A DNA stretch of 43,334 nt from Gammaproteobacteria bacterium (GCA_026196045.1 JAPHRJ010000035.1:1-43334); one strand, 5' to 3'. Counted from the first letter of the stretch, positions 19,968-30,317 are shown. Program-made: numbers and translations. The notes: generated by a model not told the origin, from the sequence alone.

Positions 19968-21062
19968 ATGCAAAGCCAAATTACCTCAATGTTGCCTTCT
20001 CATCAGGATGTTTATACCGACCTGAACAGTCTGGCCCGACTCAGGCATCAGGCAAAAGAGAACCCTGAGGAGGGACTCAAGGCGGTAGCCCAGCAGTTTG
20101 AAGCCCTGTTTATGCAAATGGCTCTGAAGAGTATGCGTGATGCGAGTTTTGGTAATCCTCTGTTCGATAGCGATCAAGGTGAGTTTTATCAGGACATGTT
20201 TGATAAACAGCTAACTCTAAACCTGTCCAAAGGGCAGGGTATGGGGCTAGCCGATGCATTAGAACGTCAATTGCGTGGCAGCATTCATTCTTTACAGGAC
20301 AAGCCTGACCAGAGTCCTGAATCCACAATCAAAGTGCCTGATAATTCTGAGCAATCAGAAGCCGTTAGCAAGCCGAGTGCTTTCTCTATGGCTAACTACT
20401 GGAATAAAAATATTTCGACGGCAAACGATGAGTCTGTTTCAAAATTAGATAAGCCTGAGCTTAAGATGCCAGACTTAAGTGTGATTTCTATTTCCTCCAA
20501 AAAGACACTGGATAAACCCGCAACGACTGAAGTATTGCCAGCTCGCTTCAATGATCCGGTTGAGTTTGTCACTTCATTACGGCCTTATGCCGAAAAGGCA
20601 GCCGAGAAACTGGGAGTGAGTACCGATGTATTACTGGCCCAGGCTGCTCTTGAAACCGGCTGGGGTAAACATATTAATCAGCATACAGATGGTTCGAGTA
20701 GTTATAACCTGTTTAATATCAAAGCGAACACGGGTTGGGATGGTGATCGGGTTGCGATTAACACCCTTGAATATCGTGGCGGGATTGCTCAGCGTGAACG
20801 AGCGGCCTTTCGTTCCTACAGTTCTTATGCCGATAGTTTTAACGACTATGTTGATTTTATTCGCTCACGCCCACGCTATCAGGAAGCTTTAAACCAGTCT
20901 TATGATGCTGAGGCTTATATTCAGGAATTACAGAACGCTGGATATGCCACTGATCCAAACTATGCAGACAAGATTATAAATATCATGCAACGACCACTCG
21001 TGCAGAATAGTGAGTCATTTTCTACCAGAGATACCAGTAGGGATGCCAGCAATGTGGGTTAG
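19968..21062 (+). CDS. flgJ: FlgJ, rod cap and peptidoglycan-hydrolysing protein
   Basis: FlgJ caps the rod and cuts peptidoglycan so the rod can cross it. 364 residues in two parts. The N-terminal rod-binding domain (about 25-110) has AVAQQFEALFMQMALKSMRD and FDSDQGEFYQDMFDKQL. After a polar linker (about 110-185) comes a C-terminal glucosaminidase domain with LLAQAALETGWGKHI (catalytic Glu in ALETGWG), YNLFNIKA and FRSYSSYADSFNDYVDFI. The two-domain form is the beta/gammaproteobacterial type. The ribosome binding site before ATG 19968 is weak. flgK follows after 41 bp. Confidence 0.95.
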   Translation: MQSQITSMLPSHQDVYTDLNSLARLRHQAKENPEEGLKAVAQQFEALFMQMALKSMRDASFGNPLFDSDQGEFYQDMFDKQLTLNLSKGQGMGLADALERQLRGSIHSLQDKPDQSPESTIKVPDNSEQSEAVSKPSAFSMANYWNKNISTANDESVSKLDKPELKMPDLSVISISSKKTLDKPATTEVLPARFNDPVEFVTSLRPYAEKAAEKLGVSTDVLLAQAALETGWGKHINQHTDGSSSYNLFNIKANTGWDGDRVAINTLEYRGGIAQRERAAFRSYSSYADSFNDYVDFIRSRPRYQEALNQSYDAEAYIQELQNAGYATDPNYADKIINIMQRPLVQNSESFSTRDTSRDASNVG

Positions 21063-21103
21063 GGATCAAAACCAGTTGTTATCACTAATACAGGAGGCTC
21101 AGC

Positions 21104-23173
21104 ATGTCTGGTGATCTCCTCGGAGTCAGTGTATCTGGCTTAATAGCCGCGCAACGTAACCTGTCAACAACCGGGCATAACATTGCTAATGCTAATACAG
21201 AAGGCTATTCCCGCCAACGTGTTGATATGTCTGCGCGTACGCCTCAACCCCGTTCAAATGGTGCAATTGGTACTGGTGTTATTGTTAATGATGTTGAGCG
21301 GGTTTATAACAGTTTTGTGACGGGTGAAGTCTGGGAAAATAATTCTTTAAGTAATTCTTTAAACGTTAACCACAATTACACCAGCCAGGTGGATAACCTG
21401 TTGTCAGATCCTAATGCTGGTTTGGCTCCGGCCTTGCAAAGTTTTTTTGCCGCTGTAAATGGTGTTGCCGATGATCCCGCCTCAGCCTCAACGCGTCAGG
21501 TTTTGTTAAGTGAATCAAAGTCACTAGCACAACGGTTTGAATATCTTGATGATCGTATGAACAATATGCGGAAGGGTGTAAATAAGGATATTCATGCAAT
21601 TGTGGGAGAAATTAATCAAGCATCACATTCCATTGCCAAACTCAATGATACGATTATTAAAGCACGAGAAATTGGCGGTGGGAGCCCCAGTGATCTACTA
21701 GATCAACGAGATCGTCTTATTGCACATTTATCGACAATGGTGTCTGTACGTACATCCGAACAGGAAGATGGGCGTATGAATGTATTTGTTGGTAATGGTC
21801 AGGCACTGGTTATTGGTAATAATGCAGCAAACCTGGTTGCACGTAATAGTCGTTCTGATCCTGGAGAAGTTGAAATAGCATTCAAAAGTGAAGGTGGGGC
21901 AGAAGCACTGATTACTCGCTTTCTAACTGGAGGTAAGCTGGGAGGCCTGCTTGAATTCAGAAAAGGTGTTCTTGATAGTACACAAAATGAACTTGGTCGT
22001 ATTGCTATCGGTATTGCCAAAAGCTTCAATGAACAGCATCGTCGAGGAATGGATCTTAATAACGAGTTAGGCAACAACTTCTTTTATGAAAGTGATAAAC
22101 ATACACCCGTTGTCATGCCTATGAGTCTTAATCGGGGGGATACTCTGGTTCAGGCTGAAATTACAGATGTAGACAAGTTAACGGTCAGTGATTATCAGCT
22201 TGATTTCCGCTCTGGCCAGTATCGACTGATTCGCCTGCTGGATAATGAAATGGTGGGAACATACAGTTCATTACCACTGGAAGTAGAAGATGAAGGTTTT
22301 AAATTAAGTGTGGCCAGTGGTTCCAGTATCGTTGATGGTGATTCATTCATTATTCGTCCTACAAGAATGGGATCAGATAGCTTTGATACCATTATTCATG
22401 ATGTCAACAAGATTGCCGCAGCTTCACCATTAAGAACTGAATCCAGTGTATCAAATATTGGTGATGGCAAAATTACAGCCGCCGTTGTGAAAGATGTAAA
22501 CAACCCAATTTTTGATAAAGTAAATAATAAACTATCCCCACCCTTTGTGATTCGATTTGTTGATGATGAGCATTATGAGGTGCTGGATAATAGTGGTAAT
22601 GCCATTCCCTTTAAACTGGCTGGAACACCGGAAGATCCTGGTATTGTTAAAAATGAACAGGGTGATGCTGTTCCTGCGGATAAAAAAGCAGATCCATCTG
22701 CTCCAGGACTAAGCACGGTTATCAAATATGATCCGAAAAATGGTAATGAGGTTTTTCCATTACCAGATGGAACTGACTTTGGTTTTAGAGTGAAGCTCAC
22801 TGGTACGCCAAAGAAAGGTGATTCGTTCAAAATTGAATTTAATACAGACGGTATTGGTGATAACAGTAATGCCGTGTCTTTATCAAAGTTACAGGATATG
22901 GCTATTCTTGCAAATAAAACGGCTAGCTATTCCCAGTCCTATGCACAGATGATTTCTCGCGTGGGTAGTAAAACCCATGAACTTGAAGTGAACAGGGACG
23001 CACAGCAGTTATTACTGAATCAATCGGTTGAAAGAAAAGAGGCCATCTCAGGCGTAAACCTGGATGAAGAAGCGGCCAACATGGTCAAGTACCAGAATCT
23101 ATATCAGGCCAATGCTCAGGTTATTGCTACAGCCAATGATATGCTGGAAGAACTGATGAATGCGTTCAGGTAA
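21104..23173 (+). CDS. flgK: FlgK, hook-filament junction protein 1
   Basis: FlgK forms the first junction ring between hook and filament and is a client of FlgN. 689 residues, longer than the E. coli protein (about 547) but in the range of marine gammaproteobacteria; the extra length is in the variable centre (about 330-590). The ends are canonical: LLGVSVSGLIAAQRNLSTTG, then NIANANTEGYSRQRVDM at the N-terminus, and VNLDEEAANMVKYQNLYQAN with ANDMLEELMNAFR at the C-terminus. CAGGAGG lies before the ATG. Confidence 0.95.
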   Translation: MSGDLLGVSVSGLIAAQRNLSTTGHNIANANTEGYSRQRVDMSARTPQPRSNGAIGTGVIVNDVERVYNSFVTGEVWENNSLSNSLNVNHNYTSQVDNLLSDPNAGLAPALQSFFAAVNGVADDPASASTRQVLLSESKSLAQRFEYLDDRMNNMRKGVNKDIHAIVGEINQASHSIAKLNDTIIKAREIGGGSPSDLLDQRDRLIAHLSTMVSVRTSEQEDGRMNVFVGNGQALVIGNNAANLVARNSRSDPGEVEIAFKSEGGAEALITRFLTGGKLGGLLEFRKGVLDSTQNELGRIAIGIAKSFNEQHRRGMDLNNELGNNFFYESDKHTPVVMPMSLNRGDTLVQAEITDVDKLTVSDYQLDFRSGQYRLIRLLDNEMVGTYSSLPLEVEDEGFKLSVASGSSIVDGDSFIIRPTRMGSDSFDTIIHDVNKIAAASPLRTESSVSNIGDGKITAAVVKDVNNPIFDKVNNKLSPPFVIRFVDDEHYEVLDNSGNAIPFKLAGTPEDPGIVKNEQGDAVPADKKADPSAPGLSTVIKYDPKNGNEVFPLPDGTDFGFRVKLTGTPKKGDSFKIEFNTDGIGDNSNAVSLSKLQDMAILANKTASYSQSYAQMISRVGSKTHELEVNRDAQQLLLNQSVERKEAISGVNLDEEAANMVKYQNLYQANAQVIATANDMLEELMNAFR

Positions 23174-23178
23174 GTATT

Positions 23179-24399
23179 ATGCGTATTTCTACTAACCAGG
23201 AACAACAGCGTGCAGTCAATGCCATGCTTGAGCAGCAAAAAGAGCTAAGCAGGGTGCAACAACAGGTCGCCACTGGGCGCAGAATTTTTCAACCTTCTGA
23301 TGATCCGGTTGCCTCTGCCAAGATTATTAATCTTAGAGATGTATTAGGCACTACGCAGCAGTATCAGGATAATATTGCGGCTTCTCGAGCACGTCTAAGT
23401 ATGGAAGAAGGTGTGCTGGGAAATGTCACCGATGTATTGCAACGTATTCGAGAGCTTACTGTCGCAGGCAACAATGATACGTTGACCAGTGAAGATCGGG
23501 GTTTTATTGCTGAGGAAATAAAGCAGCTACTTTCCGAAGTATTTAACCTGGCAAATTCATCTGATAGTACCGGCGAATTTTTATTTTCAGGTGCAAAGTC
23601 AAAATTCAAACCCTTTGATCGTAATAATGAAAACGGTTTTAACTATAATGGTGACGATGCCCAACGTCATTTACAAATTGCTCCTCAACGCCAGATAGCA
23701 ACCAGCGATTCGGGTAGTGAAGTTTTTCGCAATATCAAAGATGGTAATGGCAGCTTTACCGTTTTGGATAATGTGGAAAATCGAGGTTCAGCCATTATTT
23801 CCCCAGGAAATATTGTCGGTGAATTTGAGACTGGAACTTATGCCATTAGTTTTTCCAAAACCATGTTGCCAGACGGCAGTGCTGATCTGACTTATAAAGT
23901 AATCGATGAGAGTGGTCAGGAGGTAGTTCCGACAGGTACGTCATATCGCAGTGGTGACTCCATTGTATTTAAGGGCGTGAATACCTACATTGATGGTGAC
24001 ATTGAAGATGGCGATATGTTTATAGTTCGCCCCAGTGAAAATCAGGATGTGTTTACCACGATTCAACGCCTGATTAATGGTCTGGAAGGAATGGATGATA
24101 AGAGTCAGGGCCGAGCCGGATTGCATAACGAGATCAATCGTACTTTGATGGGACTGGACAATGCGCTGGAGAATATTCTTAAGACCCGGGCCAATGTGGG
24201 CGCAAGGTTGAATGCTCTGGATGGTCAGGAAGAAATTAACAGCTCCTATATGTTGCAGATCCGTGAAAGTCTGTCAAAAGTCGAGGACCTCGATTATTCT
24301 GAAGCGGTGAGCGAACTGAACCTGAAACTGACCGGGCTTGAAGCATCACAAAAAGCCTTTACCCGCGTACAGGGTATTTCTTTATTTAATTATCTGTAA
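23179..24399 (+). CDS. flgL: FlgL, hook-filament junction protein 2
   Basis: FlgL forms the second junction layer below the flagellin filament. 406 residues, typical length. It resembles flagellin at both ends: the N-terminal coiled-coil segment LSRVQQQVATGRRIFQPSDD with RARLSMEEGVLGNVTDVLQR, and the C-terminal LDYSEAVSELNLKLTGLEAS with QKAFTRVQGISLFNYL. It starts 5 bp after the flgK stop codon, so the two are co-expressed, matching their shared chaperone FlgN. Confidence 0.95.
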   Translation: MRISTNQEQQRAVNAMLEQQKELSRVQQQVATGRRIFQPSDDPVASAKIINLRDVLGTTQQYQDNIAASRARLSMEEGVLGNVTDVLQRIRELTVAGNNDTLTSEDRGFIAEEIKQLLSEVFNLANSSDSTGEFLFSGAKSKFKPFDRNNENGFNYNGDDAQRHLQIAPQRQIATSDSGSEVFRNIKDGNGSFTVLDNVENRGSAIISPGNIVGEFETGTYAISFSKTMLPDGSADLTYKVIDESGQEVVPTGTSYRSGDSIVFKGVNTYIDGDIEDGDMFIVRPSENQDVFTTIQRLINGLEGMDDKSQGRAGLHNEINRTLMGLDNALENILKTRANVGARLNALDGQEEINSSYMLQIRESLSKVEDLDYSEAVSELNLKLTGLEASQKAFTRVQGISLFNYL

Positions 24400-24615
24400 G
24401 CCAATTTTTTCTTTCCTGTTCTATTGCCGAAACCTTCTGGCGAGCTGATATACCTTATATATGGGCTCACTTTTCGCTCCTGCAGCGTTCCCCTGGCCTT
24501 TCTACCGCTCATTTGTCTCATAAAATGTCCCAAAAGCTGAAAAAAACTTCAGCAAGTCGAAATAATTATATTTTAATCAATAACATAGCACTTAAAGAAA
24601 TTTACACCCCGACCC

Positions 24616-24642
24616 TAAAGGATGGTGATTTACGGACGCTAG
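24616..24642 (+). promoter_or_regulatory. Candidate sigma-28 promoter for fliC
   Basis: TAAAGGAT (24616-24623), 11-base spacer, GACGCTAG (24635-24642): 6 of 8 and 5 of 8 matches to FliA consensus with exact spacing. A weaker alternative starts at TAAAGAAA (24593). Sigma-28 control is expected for flagellin. The rest of the 352-bp flgL-fliC gap shows no gene; ACCCTA and TAGGGT flank the promoter as a 6-bp inverted repeat. Confidence 0.45.
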
Positions 24643-24751
24643 GGTTCCGGGAGCGGTAAATGTCACCAGATTATGGATGATATATCCGCTAGTAAATTTG
24701 AATCCGAGGGCAGTCAGGAATTGTCCGAGGTGTTAAAGAGGAGAGTGCGTT

Positions 24752-26218
24752 ATGCCTCAAGTCATTAATAGCAACATTATGTCGTTGAACTCCCAGCGTA
24801 ACCTGAACAATTCTCAGGAAGCGTTACAGGTGTCCTTGCAGCGCTTGTCATCCGGTTTACGGATTAACAGCGCCAAGGATGACGCGGCGGGTTTAGCGAT
24901 TTCCGAACGTTTTACCTCTCAGATTCGAGGCCTTAATCAGGCAGTGCGTAATGCCAATGATGGTATTTCACTAGCTCAGACTGCTGAGGGTGCGTTGGCT
25001 GAGGGTGGTAACATTCTTCAACGTATTCGTGAGCTGGCTGTACAGTCTGCAAATGCCACCAACTCCGCATCAGATCGCCAGGCACTGCAATCTGAAGTAG
25101 GTCAGCTGGTGTCAGAACTGGATCGTATCGCGACAGCAACTGAATTTAACGGCCAGAAATTGCTGGACGGAACATTCGGTGCCGCCGTCTTCCAGGTGGG
25201 TGCGAATGCAAACCAGACTATTCAAACTACAACGGGTAACTTCCGCACAGCTCAATATGGTAACTTCCGTGTTGAAGGTACAGCTTCAACGGGTACAGCC
25301 GCTGAACGTATTGCTGGCGAAACGCTGTCGGTTAGTGGTGCTCTGGGTAGTTTGAACTTCCAGATAGATGCTGGCACCAGCGCCAGAGATATTGCCTCCA
25401 TGATTTCGGACAAGGGCGATGTAACCGGTGTTAATGCATTTGCAACGACTGAACAGCAGATTTCATTCAGTCAGGCCGGTGCTTATGTTATGGATGTGCA
25501 GTCGGATAATGAAGCTGCTCAGCAGATTTCTTTCACTATCGGCGGTACTGAAGGTAATGACGGTCTGGCGGGCGCAGTTTCGGCCTTTAATGATGTCGCT
25601 TCTAAAACCGGTGTAACGGCTCGTGTCAGTGAAGATGGCTCAGGTGTGGTATTGATGAACAATACCGGTAATACCATTCGCCTGTCTGAATCCGCAGCTA
25701 ATAACAATACGGGTACGGTTACTGTGGGTCAGGTTGTTATTCCTGCCGGTAATCCAGAAGGTGGTGGTCAGCCTCCTGCTGAAGGTGCACAGGGTGTTAC
25801 TGCAATCATTACAGGTCAGGTTACTTTCGATTCTGACAAGTCATTCAGTGTTTCTGGTATGGCGGGTGCAACAGTCAATGAAGCAACAGTCGCTTCTGAA
25901 TTGAACGCCGTCTCTAACATGGACATCAGTTCGGTTGAAGGGGCTAACCTGGCGATGGCTACAGTGGATTCTGCTCTGGCGACGGTAAGTAACCAGCGTG
26001 CGGAGTTCGGTGCGATTCAAAGCCGATTTACTTCAACCATTGCTAACCTGGCGACCAACGCAGAAAACCTCACCGCTGCACGTTCTCGTGTACGTGATGC
26101 TGACTTCGCACAGGAAACTGCCGAACTGACTCGAGCTCAGATTCTGCAGCAGGCTGGTACTGCAATGTTGGCTCAGGCCAATGTGGCGCCACAAAACGTC
26201 TTGAGCCTCTTACAGTAG
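24752..26218 (+). CDS. fliC: Flagellin FliC
   Basis: FliC is the filament subunit. 488 residues. The N-terminal D0/D1 region is clear ([59 protein letters not shown]), as is the C-terminal one ([20 protein letters not shown], then [19 protein letters not shown] and QNVLSLLQ). The central surface-exposed domain (about 170-390) is variable and contains a Gly/Pro-rich loop ([15 protein letters not shown]). A strong ribosome binding site, AAGAGGAG, fits high expression. The chaperone FliS, cap FliD and FlaG follow. It is the only flagellin gene in the window. Confidence 0.96.
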   Translation: MPQVINSNIMSLNSQRNLNNSQEALQVSLQRLSSGLRINSAKDDAAGLAISERFTSQIRGLNQAVRNANDGISLAQTAEGALAEGGNILQRIRELAVQSANATNSASDRQALQSEVGQLVSELDRIATATEFNGQKLLDGTFGAAVFQVGANANQTIQTTTGNFRTAQYGNFRVEGTASTGTAAERIAGETLSVSGALGSLNFQIDAGTSARDIASMISDKGDVTGVNAFATTEQQISFSQAGAYVMDVQSDNEAAQQISFTIGGTEGNDGLAGAVSAFNDVASKTGVTARVSEDGSGVVLMNNTGNTIRLSESAANNNTGTVTVGQVVIPAGNPEGGGQPPAEGAQGVTAIITGQVTFDSDKSFSVSGMAGATVNEATVASELNAVSNMDISSVEGANLAMATVDSALATVSNQRAEFGAIQSRFTSTIANLATNAENLTAARSRVRDADFAQETAELTRAQILQQAGTAMLAQANVAPQNVLSLLQ

Positions 26219-26293
26219 GCTGTATAACGGATAGCGATAAATCCCACTAGCAATTATTAGTGGTCTCGCTCATACAGCATACGAGGTGACGTT

Positions 26294-26686
26294 ATGGCAA
26301 CACATTCAATAGCCAATGTGGCATTACTGGTAAGTACGACCGGGAGTCGTCCTGCCAGTGATTCCGCGGCGAATGTGACTGAGGAGCGGCAAGTGGTTGC
26401 CGCTGCGACGGCCGAAGTCACATCCCGTGAAATCGAGATGACACAGGAAAAGCTTGAAGAAGTGGTAAGCCATCTGAAGGAGTACGTACAAAACACACAA
26501 CGCGATATGGATTTTAGCGTAGATGATGAAACAGGACGTTTTGTAGTGAAGGTGATTGATTCACAAACCAATGAAGTGATACGTCAAATCCCGTCGGAGG
26601 AGATGCTATCGATAGCCCGACACCTGGTGGACTATATGGAAGAAACCAGTGTGCGAAAAGGGTTTTTGATAGAACGAAACGCCTGA
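26294..26686 (+). CDS. flaG: FlaG family protein
   Basis: FlaG proteins of polar flagella influence filament length; the mechanism is not settled. 130 residues: a Ser/Thr/Ala-rich disordered start (about 1-45), a helix with EKLEEVVSHLKEYVQNTQRD, and the family's conserved C-terminal core LDFSVDDETGRF-like (here MDFSVDDETGRFVVKVIDS) with TNEVIRQIPSEEMLSIARHL. It sits between fliC and fliD, the normal place. A weak hairpin (CCACTA/TAGTGG, 26244-26263) without a T run lies in the fliC-flaG gap and might attenuate read-through. Confidence 0.92.
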   Translation: MATHSIANVALLVSTTGSRPASDSAANVTEERQVVAAATAEVTSREIEMTQEKLEEVVSHLKEYVQNTQRDMDFSVDDETGRFVVKVIDSQTNEVIRQIPSEEMLSIARHLVDYMEETSVRKGFLIERNA

Positions 26687-26724
26687 TTACTGGTATTGAA
26701 ATTGCATTATACAGGTAACAGGCG

Positions 26725-26741
26725 AATTCCAGGGCGGAATT
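26725..26741. repeat. Inverted repeat between flaG and fliD
   Basis: AATTCC-AGGGC-GGAATT, a perfect 6-bp stem with a 5-base loop, 36 bp before the fliD ATG. There is no T run, so it is not a standard terminator; it could be an mRNA processing or protein-binding site. Confidence 0.4.
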
Positions 26742-26776
26742 TGATAATAAAACCAATGTGAATCAAGAGGTACGGT

Positions 26777-28846
26777 ATGCCAACCATTTCTTCTACTGGA
26801 ATCGGCTCGGGACTGGATGTCTCCGGGCTGGTAGAAAAACTGGTGGCAGCAGAAGGTGAGCCCGTAAGGATACGGCTGGATCGTAAGGAAGCGGAGCTTC
26901 AGGCTGGACTCTCAGCAATGGGAACTTTCAAAGGTGTTGTATCCGAGTTTCAGACTTCTCTTGAAGGTCTGCGTAACCCGGATGCCTTTGAAAGTATTTC
27001 CGTAACAAGCAGTGAAGAGGATAAAGTGGAAGCGACAGCTTCCAGGGGTGCACAGGAAGGCACATACGAACTTGATATCATTCAGCTTGCTCAGGCTCAT
27101 AAACTGGCAAGTCAAATTTTTGAATCGGATCGACTGCCTGTTGGCTCCGGTACACTCTCAATACAACTGGGTAAGGTAGAGGCTGATACAAATCAGTTTG
27201 TAATGAACCCGGATGTTCCCGCAAAAACAATTACTATTTCAGAAGACAAAGGCAGCCTGCGTGGTATCGCCGAAACCATTAACAAGTCTGAAGCCAGTAT
27301 CCGTGCATCGGTCGTCAATGATGGTAATGGCTTTCGTCTGATTCTGTCTTCTACGATGGCTGGTGATGATAACCAGATTCGAATTACTGTAAATGATAAT
27401 GACAGGAACGATTCAGATTTAAACGGGCTGTCCGCGTTTACCTACGATAAAACATCGAACACTTTTGATGAAATTAATACTGCCGAACAGGCTCGCCAAC
27501 GCAATAGCAGTAATATGGAGGAACTGGTTGCGACACAGGATGCAAAACTGCGCATCGATGGTTTACAGGTAACCAGTTCTTCCAACGAAATTGACAAAGT
27601 GATCGATGGTCTGACTATTAACCTGAAACCAGAAGCAGAAGGTAACACAGTCCGTTTGAATGTCGCGCTGAGTACCGATGGTATTACCAGGTCGATTAAT
27701 GATTTTGTAGCAAAGTATAATGAAATGATTTTTACGGTGGGTGCGCTCACTGGTTATGATCCTGAAACTAAAACGGCAGGTCCGCTCTCAGGTGATGCAT
27801 CTATTCGAGGTGTTGTTAGTCAAATACGCCGAACATTAGGAAATAACTTTGGTCAGGTCAATCCAGTACTGGACTCCCTGTCCAGTGTTGGGGTTGATAC
27901 CGAACGTGATGGTACTCTCACTGTGGATAGCAGTAAATTACAGCGTGCTATTGAAACTAACTTTCAGCAGGTGGCACAACTTTTTTCCATTGCTGGTTCA
28001 AGCAGTGATCCCGCTGTGAAATATCTACAGGCCAGCGATGAAACCAATACCAATACTTATGAATTATTTGTTTCGAAAATGGCTTCACAGGGTGCCTACG
28101 GTAGTCGTCATTTGGAAGGTTTTCCTCTGATATTAAATAGTGACGCAGGAAGTTTCAGAATTAAAATCGATGGTCATGAAAGCCAGGCAATAACCCTGCC
28201 CGCAAAAGATTATTCAAATGGAAATATTTTAGCTCGAGACCTTCAGAACCTGATTAACTCGGACGCTAGTCTTCAAAACAATGATGCATCTGTTGAAGTA
28301 TATTTTAAAGGTGATCGCCTGTTAATGGTTTCTCGTCGTTATGGCAGTGGGTCATCTGTTGAACTGACTCAGGCTGACAATCAACTGAAACAGGTGCTAG
28401 GACTACAGGTTACAAAAGGTGTTAAGGGCGAAGATATCGCGGGTAGCTTTAGTGGTGACACAGCCATTGGAACAGGACAGATCTTAACCGGTCAACGCGA
28501 TGCAAAAGGATTGCAGGTTGAAGTAACAGACGGTGAAGAAGGTGATAGAGGGCAGGTATTTTTCTCTTATGGTATTGGTGCCCGTCTTCATGACCTGACC
28601 GAACGATTTTTAAAACAGGATGGCATTATCAGTGTACGTAGTGAAGGCTACAGTGATCGCATTAATGATATTGCCAAAGAAAGAGAAAAATTGGCACAAA
28701 AATTGGAACAATCGGAACAACGGTATTTGAAAAAGTTTACAAATCTGGATGCAACTTTAGGCAAGATGCGTTCAACCGGTGATTACCTGCAGAAACAACT
28801 CGCATCATTGCCCGGAGCCGCAGGTAATCAGGGGAATAAAAATTAA
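26777..28846 (+). CDS. fliD: FliD, filament cap protein
   Basis: FliD caps the filament tip and folds incoming flagellin. 689 residues, well above the E. coli length (468) because of a large middle and C-terminal insertion (about 420-600), as in several marine relatives. Conserved parts: the N-terminal ISSTGIGSGLDVSGLVEKLV, the mid-region GLTINLKPEAEGNTVRLNV and ITRSINDFVAKYNEMI, and a coiled-coil C-terminus (INDIAKEREKLAQKLEQSEQ, then RYLKKFTNLDATLGKM). AAGAGG precedes the ATG. fliS follows 28 bp later. Confidence 0.95.
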   Translation: MPTISSTGIGSGLDVSGLVEKLVAAEGEPVRIRLDRKEAELQAGLSAMGTFKGVVSEFQTSLEGLRNPDAFESISVTSSEEDKVEATASRGAQEGTYELDIIQLAQAHKLASQIFESDRLPVGSGTLSIQLGKVEADTNQFVMNPDVPAKTITISEDKGSLRGIAETINKSEASIRASVVNDGNGFRLILSSTMAGDDNQIRITVNDNDRNDSDLNGLSAFTYDKTSNTFDEINTAEQARQRNSSNMEELVATQDAKLRIDGLQVTSSSNEIDKVIDGLTINLKPEAEGNTVRLNVALSTDGITRSINDFVAKYNEMIFTVGALTGYDPETKTAGPLSGDASIRGVVSQIRRTLGNNFGQVNPVLDSLSSVGVDTERDGTLTVDSSKLQRAIETNFQQVAQLFSIAGSSSDPAVKYLQASDETNTNTYELFVSKMASQGAYGSRHLEGFPLILNSDAGSFRIKIDGHESQAITLPAKDYSNGNILARDLQNLINSDASLQNNDASVEVYFKGDRLLMVSRRYGSGSSVELTQADNQLKQVLGLQVTKGVKGEDIAGSFSGDTAIGTGQILTGQRDAKGLQVEVTDGEEGDRGQVFFSYGIGARLHDLTERFLKQDGIISVRSEGYSDRINDIAKEREKLAQKLEQSEQRYLKKFTNLDATLGKMRSTGDYLQKQLASLPGAAGNQGNKN

Positions 28847-28874
28847 TGTTTTATCGTAGTAAAACAGGAGTCAG

Positions 28875-29285
28875 ATGATGAACATGACCAAAATGCACAG
28901 TGCAGTAAAACACTATAACAAAGTTAATGTATCCAGTAGTGTTGAAGAAGCTAGCCCTCATCGTTTAATACAGATGCTTATGAGCGGTGCACTGGAAAAA
29001 ATTGCAACAGCAAAAGGACACATGAAACGCGGTGAAATTTCTCCCAAGGGGGGAAATATCAGCTGGGCCATTTCAATTATTGATGGTTTACGAGCCAGTC
29101 TGGATCTGGAGACTGGTGGTGAGATTGCTCAGAACCTGGATGATCTTTATGACTATATGACTCGTCGTCTGGCCCGAGCTAATGTAGAAGATAATTCCGA
29201 TATTCTTGATGAAGTTTCATCTTTATTACGCTCTGTTAAATCAGCCTGGGATGAAATTCCAGAAAAATTAGCTCAAGAGCATTAA
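28875..29285 (+). CDS. fliS: FliS, flagellin export chaperone
   Basis: FliS binds the C-terminal D0 helix of flagellin and prevents premature polymerisation in the cytoplasm. 136 residues, all helical. Family segments: HYNKVNVSSSVEEASPHRLI, QMLMSGALEKIATAKGHMK and ISWAISIIDGLRASLDLETG with LYDYMTRRLARANVE. Three near-terminal Met codons are possible starts (28875, 28878, 28884); CAGGAG favours the first two. Its stop overlaps the ATG of the next gene (TAATG), indicating translational coupling. Confidence 0.95.
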   Translation: MMNMTKMHSAVKHYNKVNVSSSVEEASPHRLIQMLMSGALEKIATAKGHMKRGEISPKGGNISWAISIIDGLRASLDLETGGEIAQNLDDLYDYMTRRLARANVEDNSDILDEVSSLLRSVKSAWDEIPEKLAQEH

Positions 29286-29638
29286 TGCCAGAAAGACTTA
29301 ATATGAGTATAGAAATGCAAAGCTTCTCAACACAACAACATGCCGAACACCTGTTACGCCTTTCTCTGGCAATGTTGCAATTTGCCGAAGATGGAGACTG
29401 GGAATCATTTTCACAGTTTGAAATAAAACGACAGGCTGTTGTTGACAGTTTGTTTAGTCATCCAGATATCGGTACTAATCTTATTCACGTTGCACCGGTA
29501 CTTGAACAGATCATTGAACTGGATGCAGAAAGCATGGCAATGGGAAAAATTGAAATGGATCGACTGCGAGGACAGCTGAACACCATGCATAATCGTCAGC
29601 ATGCCAGCAAAGCCTATCAACAGACATCTGGATATTAA
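29285..29638 (+). CDS. fliT: FliT-like flagellar chaperone
   Basis: A 117-residue helical protein translated from an ATG that overlaps the fliS stop. Its size, charge and position directly after fliD-fliS match FliT, the chaperone of the cap protein FliD. Sequence identity in this family is low, so the call leans on context: the HLLRLSLAMLQFAEDGDWESF and EQIIELDAESMAMGKIEMDR helices look like a FliT four-helix bundle. An alternative start is the in-frame Met at 29303. Confidence 0.72.
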   Translation: MPERLNMSIEMQSFSTQQHAEHLLRLSLAMLQFAEDGDWESFSQFEIKRQAVVDSLFSHPDIGTNLIHVAPVLEQIIELDAESMAMGKIEMDRLRGQLNTMHNRQHASKAYQQTSGY

Positions 29639-29695
29639 GGTGAGGATCAACTAAAGTAGTAACAATGTAACTACAATTGAATTTGAAAGATAAAT

Positions 29696-30259
29696 ATGGG
29701 GTCAACGACAACAGAAAATCATCAGGGTGGTTTGGTTATCGAACCCTATATTGGACTGGCCTGGAAGGCCATGCCAGCCAACACCAATCAACAAACACTG
29801 TTTAAAAATAATCTGTTGACCCTGTCATTACTGGACATGCTCCAGGAACAACGTACTGGCCATGACATTCATCCCCATGGCCATTCACTTCAAAAGACTG
29901 AACTTCAGCACATCGATGCAAAATTAAATCTTCTTCTTGGACTGGTTACCCAGTTATTAAATCATGACCAGGCCATGCCAGAGTTTCAGACCATTAAATT
30001 CTCTATTGATGGAATAGAGTGGTATGACAAGAGTAAACCAGAGCTGCAACAAACCCTGTTGCTGGATATTTATCTTGATACTGAAAATCACCATGCCCTG
30101 AAATTGCCCGCAACAGTCGAGAATATTAGCACAGTTGATTCAGGTTATATGGTTAAGACCAGATTTTTACCATTAAGCGAAGAAGTAAAAAATCATCTGG
30201 AAAAATGGATTTTTCGTCAGCATCGGCGGGAAGTGGCACAGGCCAGGGGAAGGACGTAA
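29696..30259 (+). CDS. Atypical PilZ-domain protein (tPilZ-like)
   Basis: A 187-residue cytoplasmic protein. The N-terminal half is helical (LKNNLLTLSLLDMLQEQR-like, here NNLLTLSLLDMLQEQ) with KLNLLLGLVTQLLN. The C-terminal half is a beta-rich segment (IKFSIDGIEWYD, LLLDIYLDTENHHALKLPAT) ending in KNHLEKWIFRQHRREVAQAR. This pattern resembles the atypical tetramer-forming PilZ proteins (such as Xanthomonas XC_6012), which lack the RxxxR and N/DxSxxG motifs and do not themselves bind c-di-GMP. It is the last gene of the fliC-to-fliT block, so it likely tunes flagellar function. Family assignment is moderate. Confidence 0.6.
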   Translation: MGSTTTENHQGGLVIEPYIGLAWKAMPANTNQQTLFKNNLLTLSLLDMLQEQRTGHDIHPHGHSLQKTELQHIDAKLNLLLGLVTQLLNHDQAMPEFQTIKFSIDGIEWYDKSKPELQQTLLLDIYLDTENHHALKLPATVENISTVDSGYMVKTRFLPLSEEVKNHLEKWIFRQHRREVAQARGRT

Positions 30260-30317
30260 TTATATTTCTGTTATTCTAGTAACGAATACAGCTAAAGTCA
30301 GGATGTTGATGATGGAT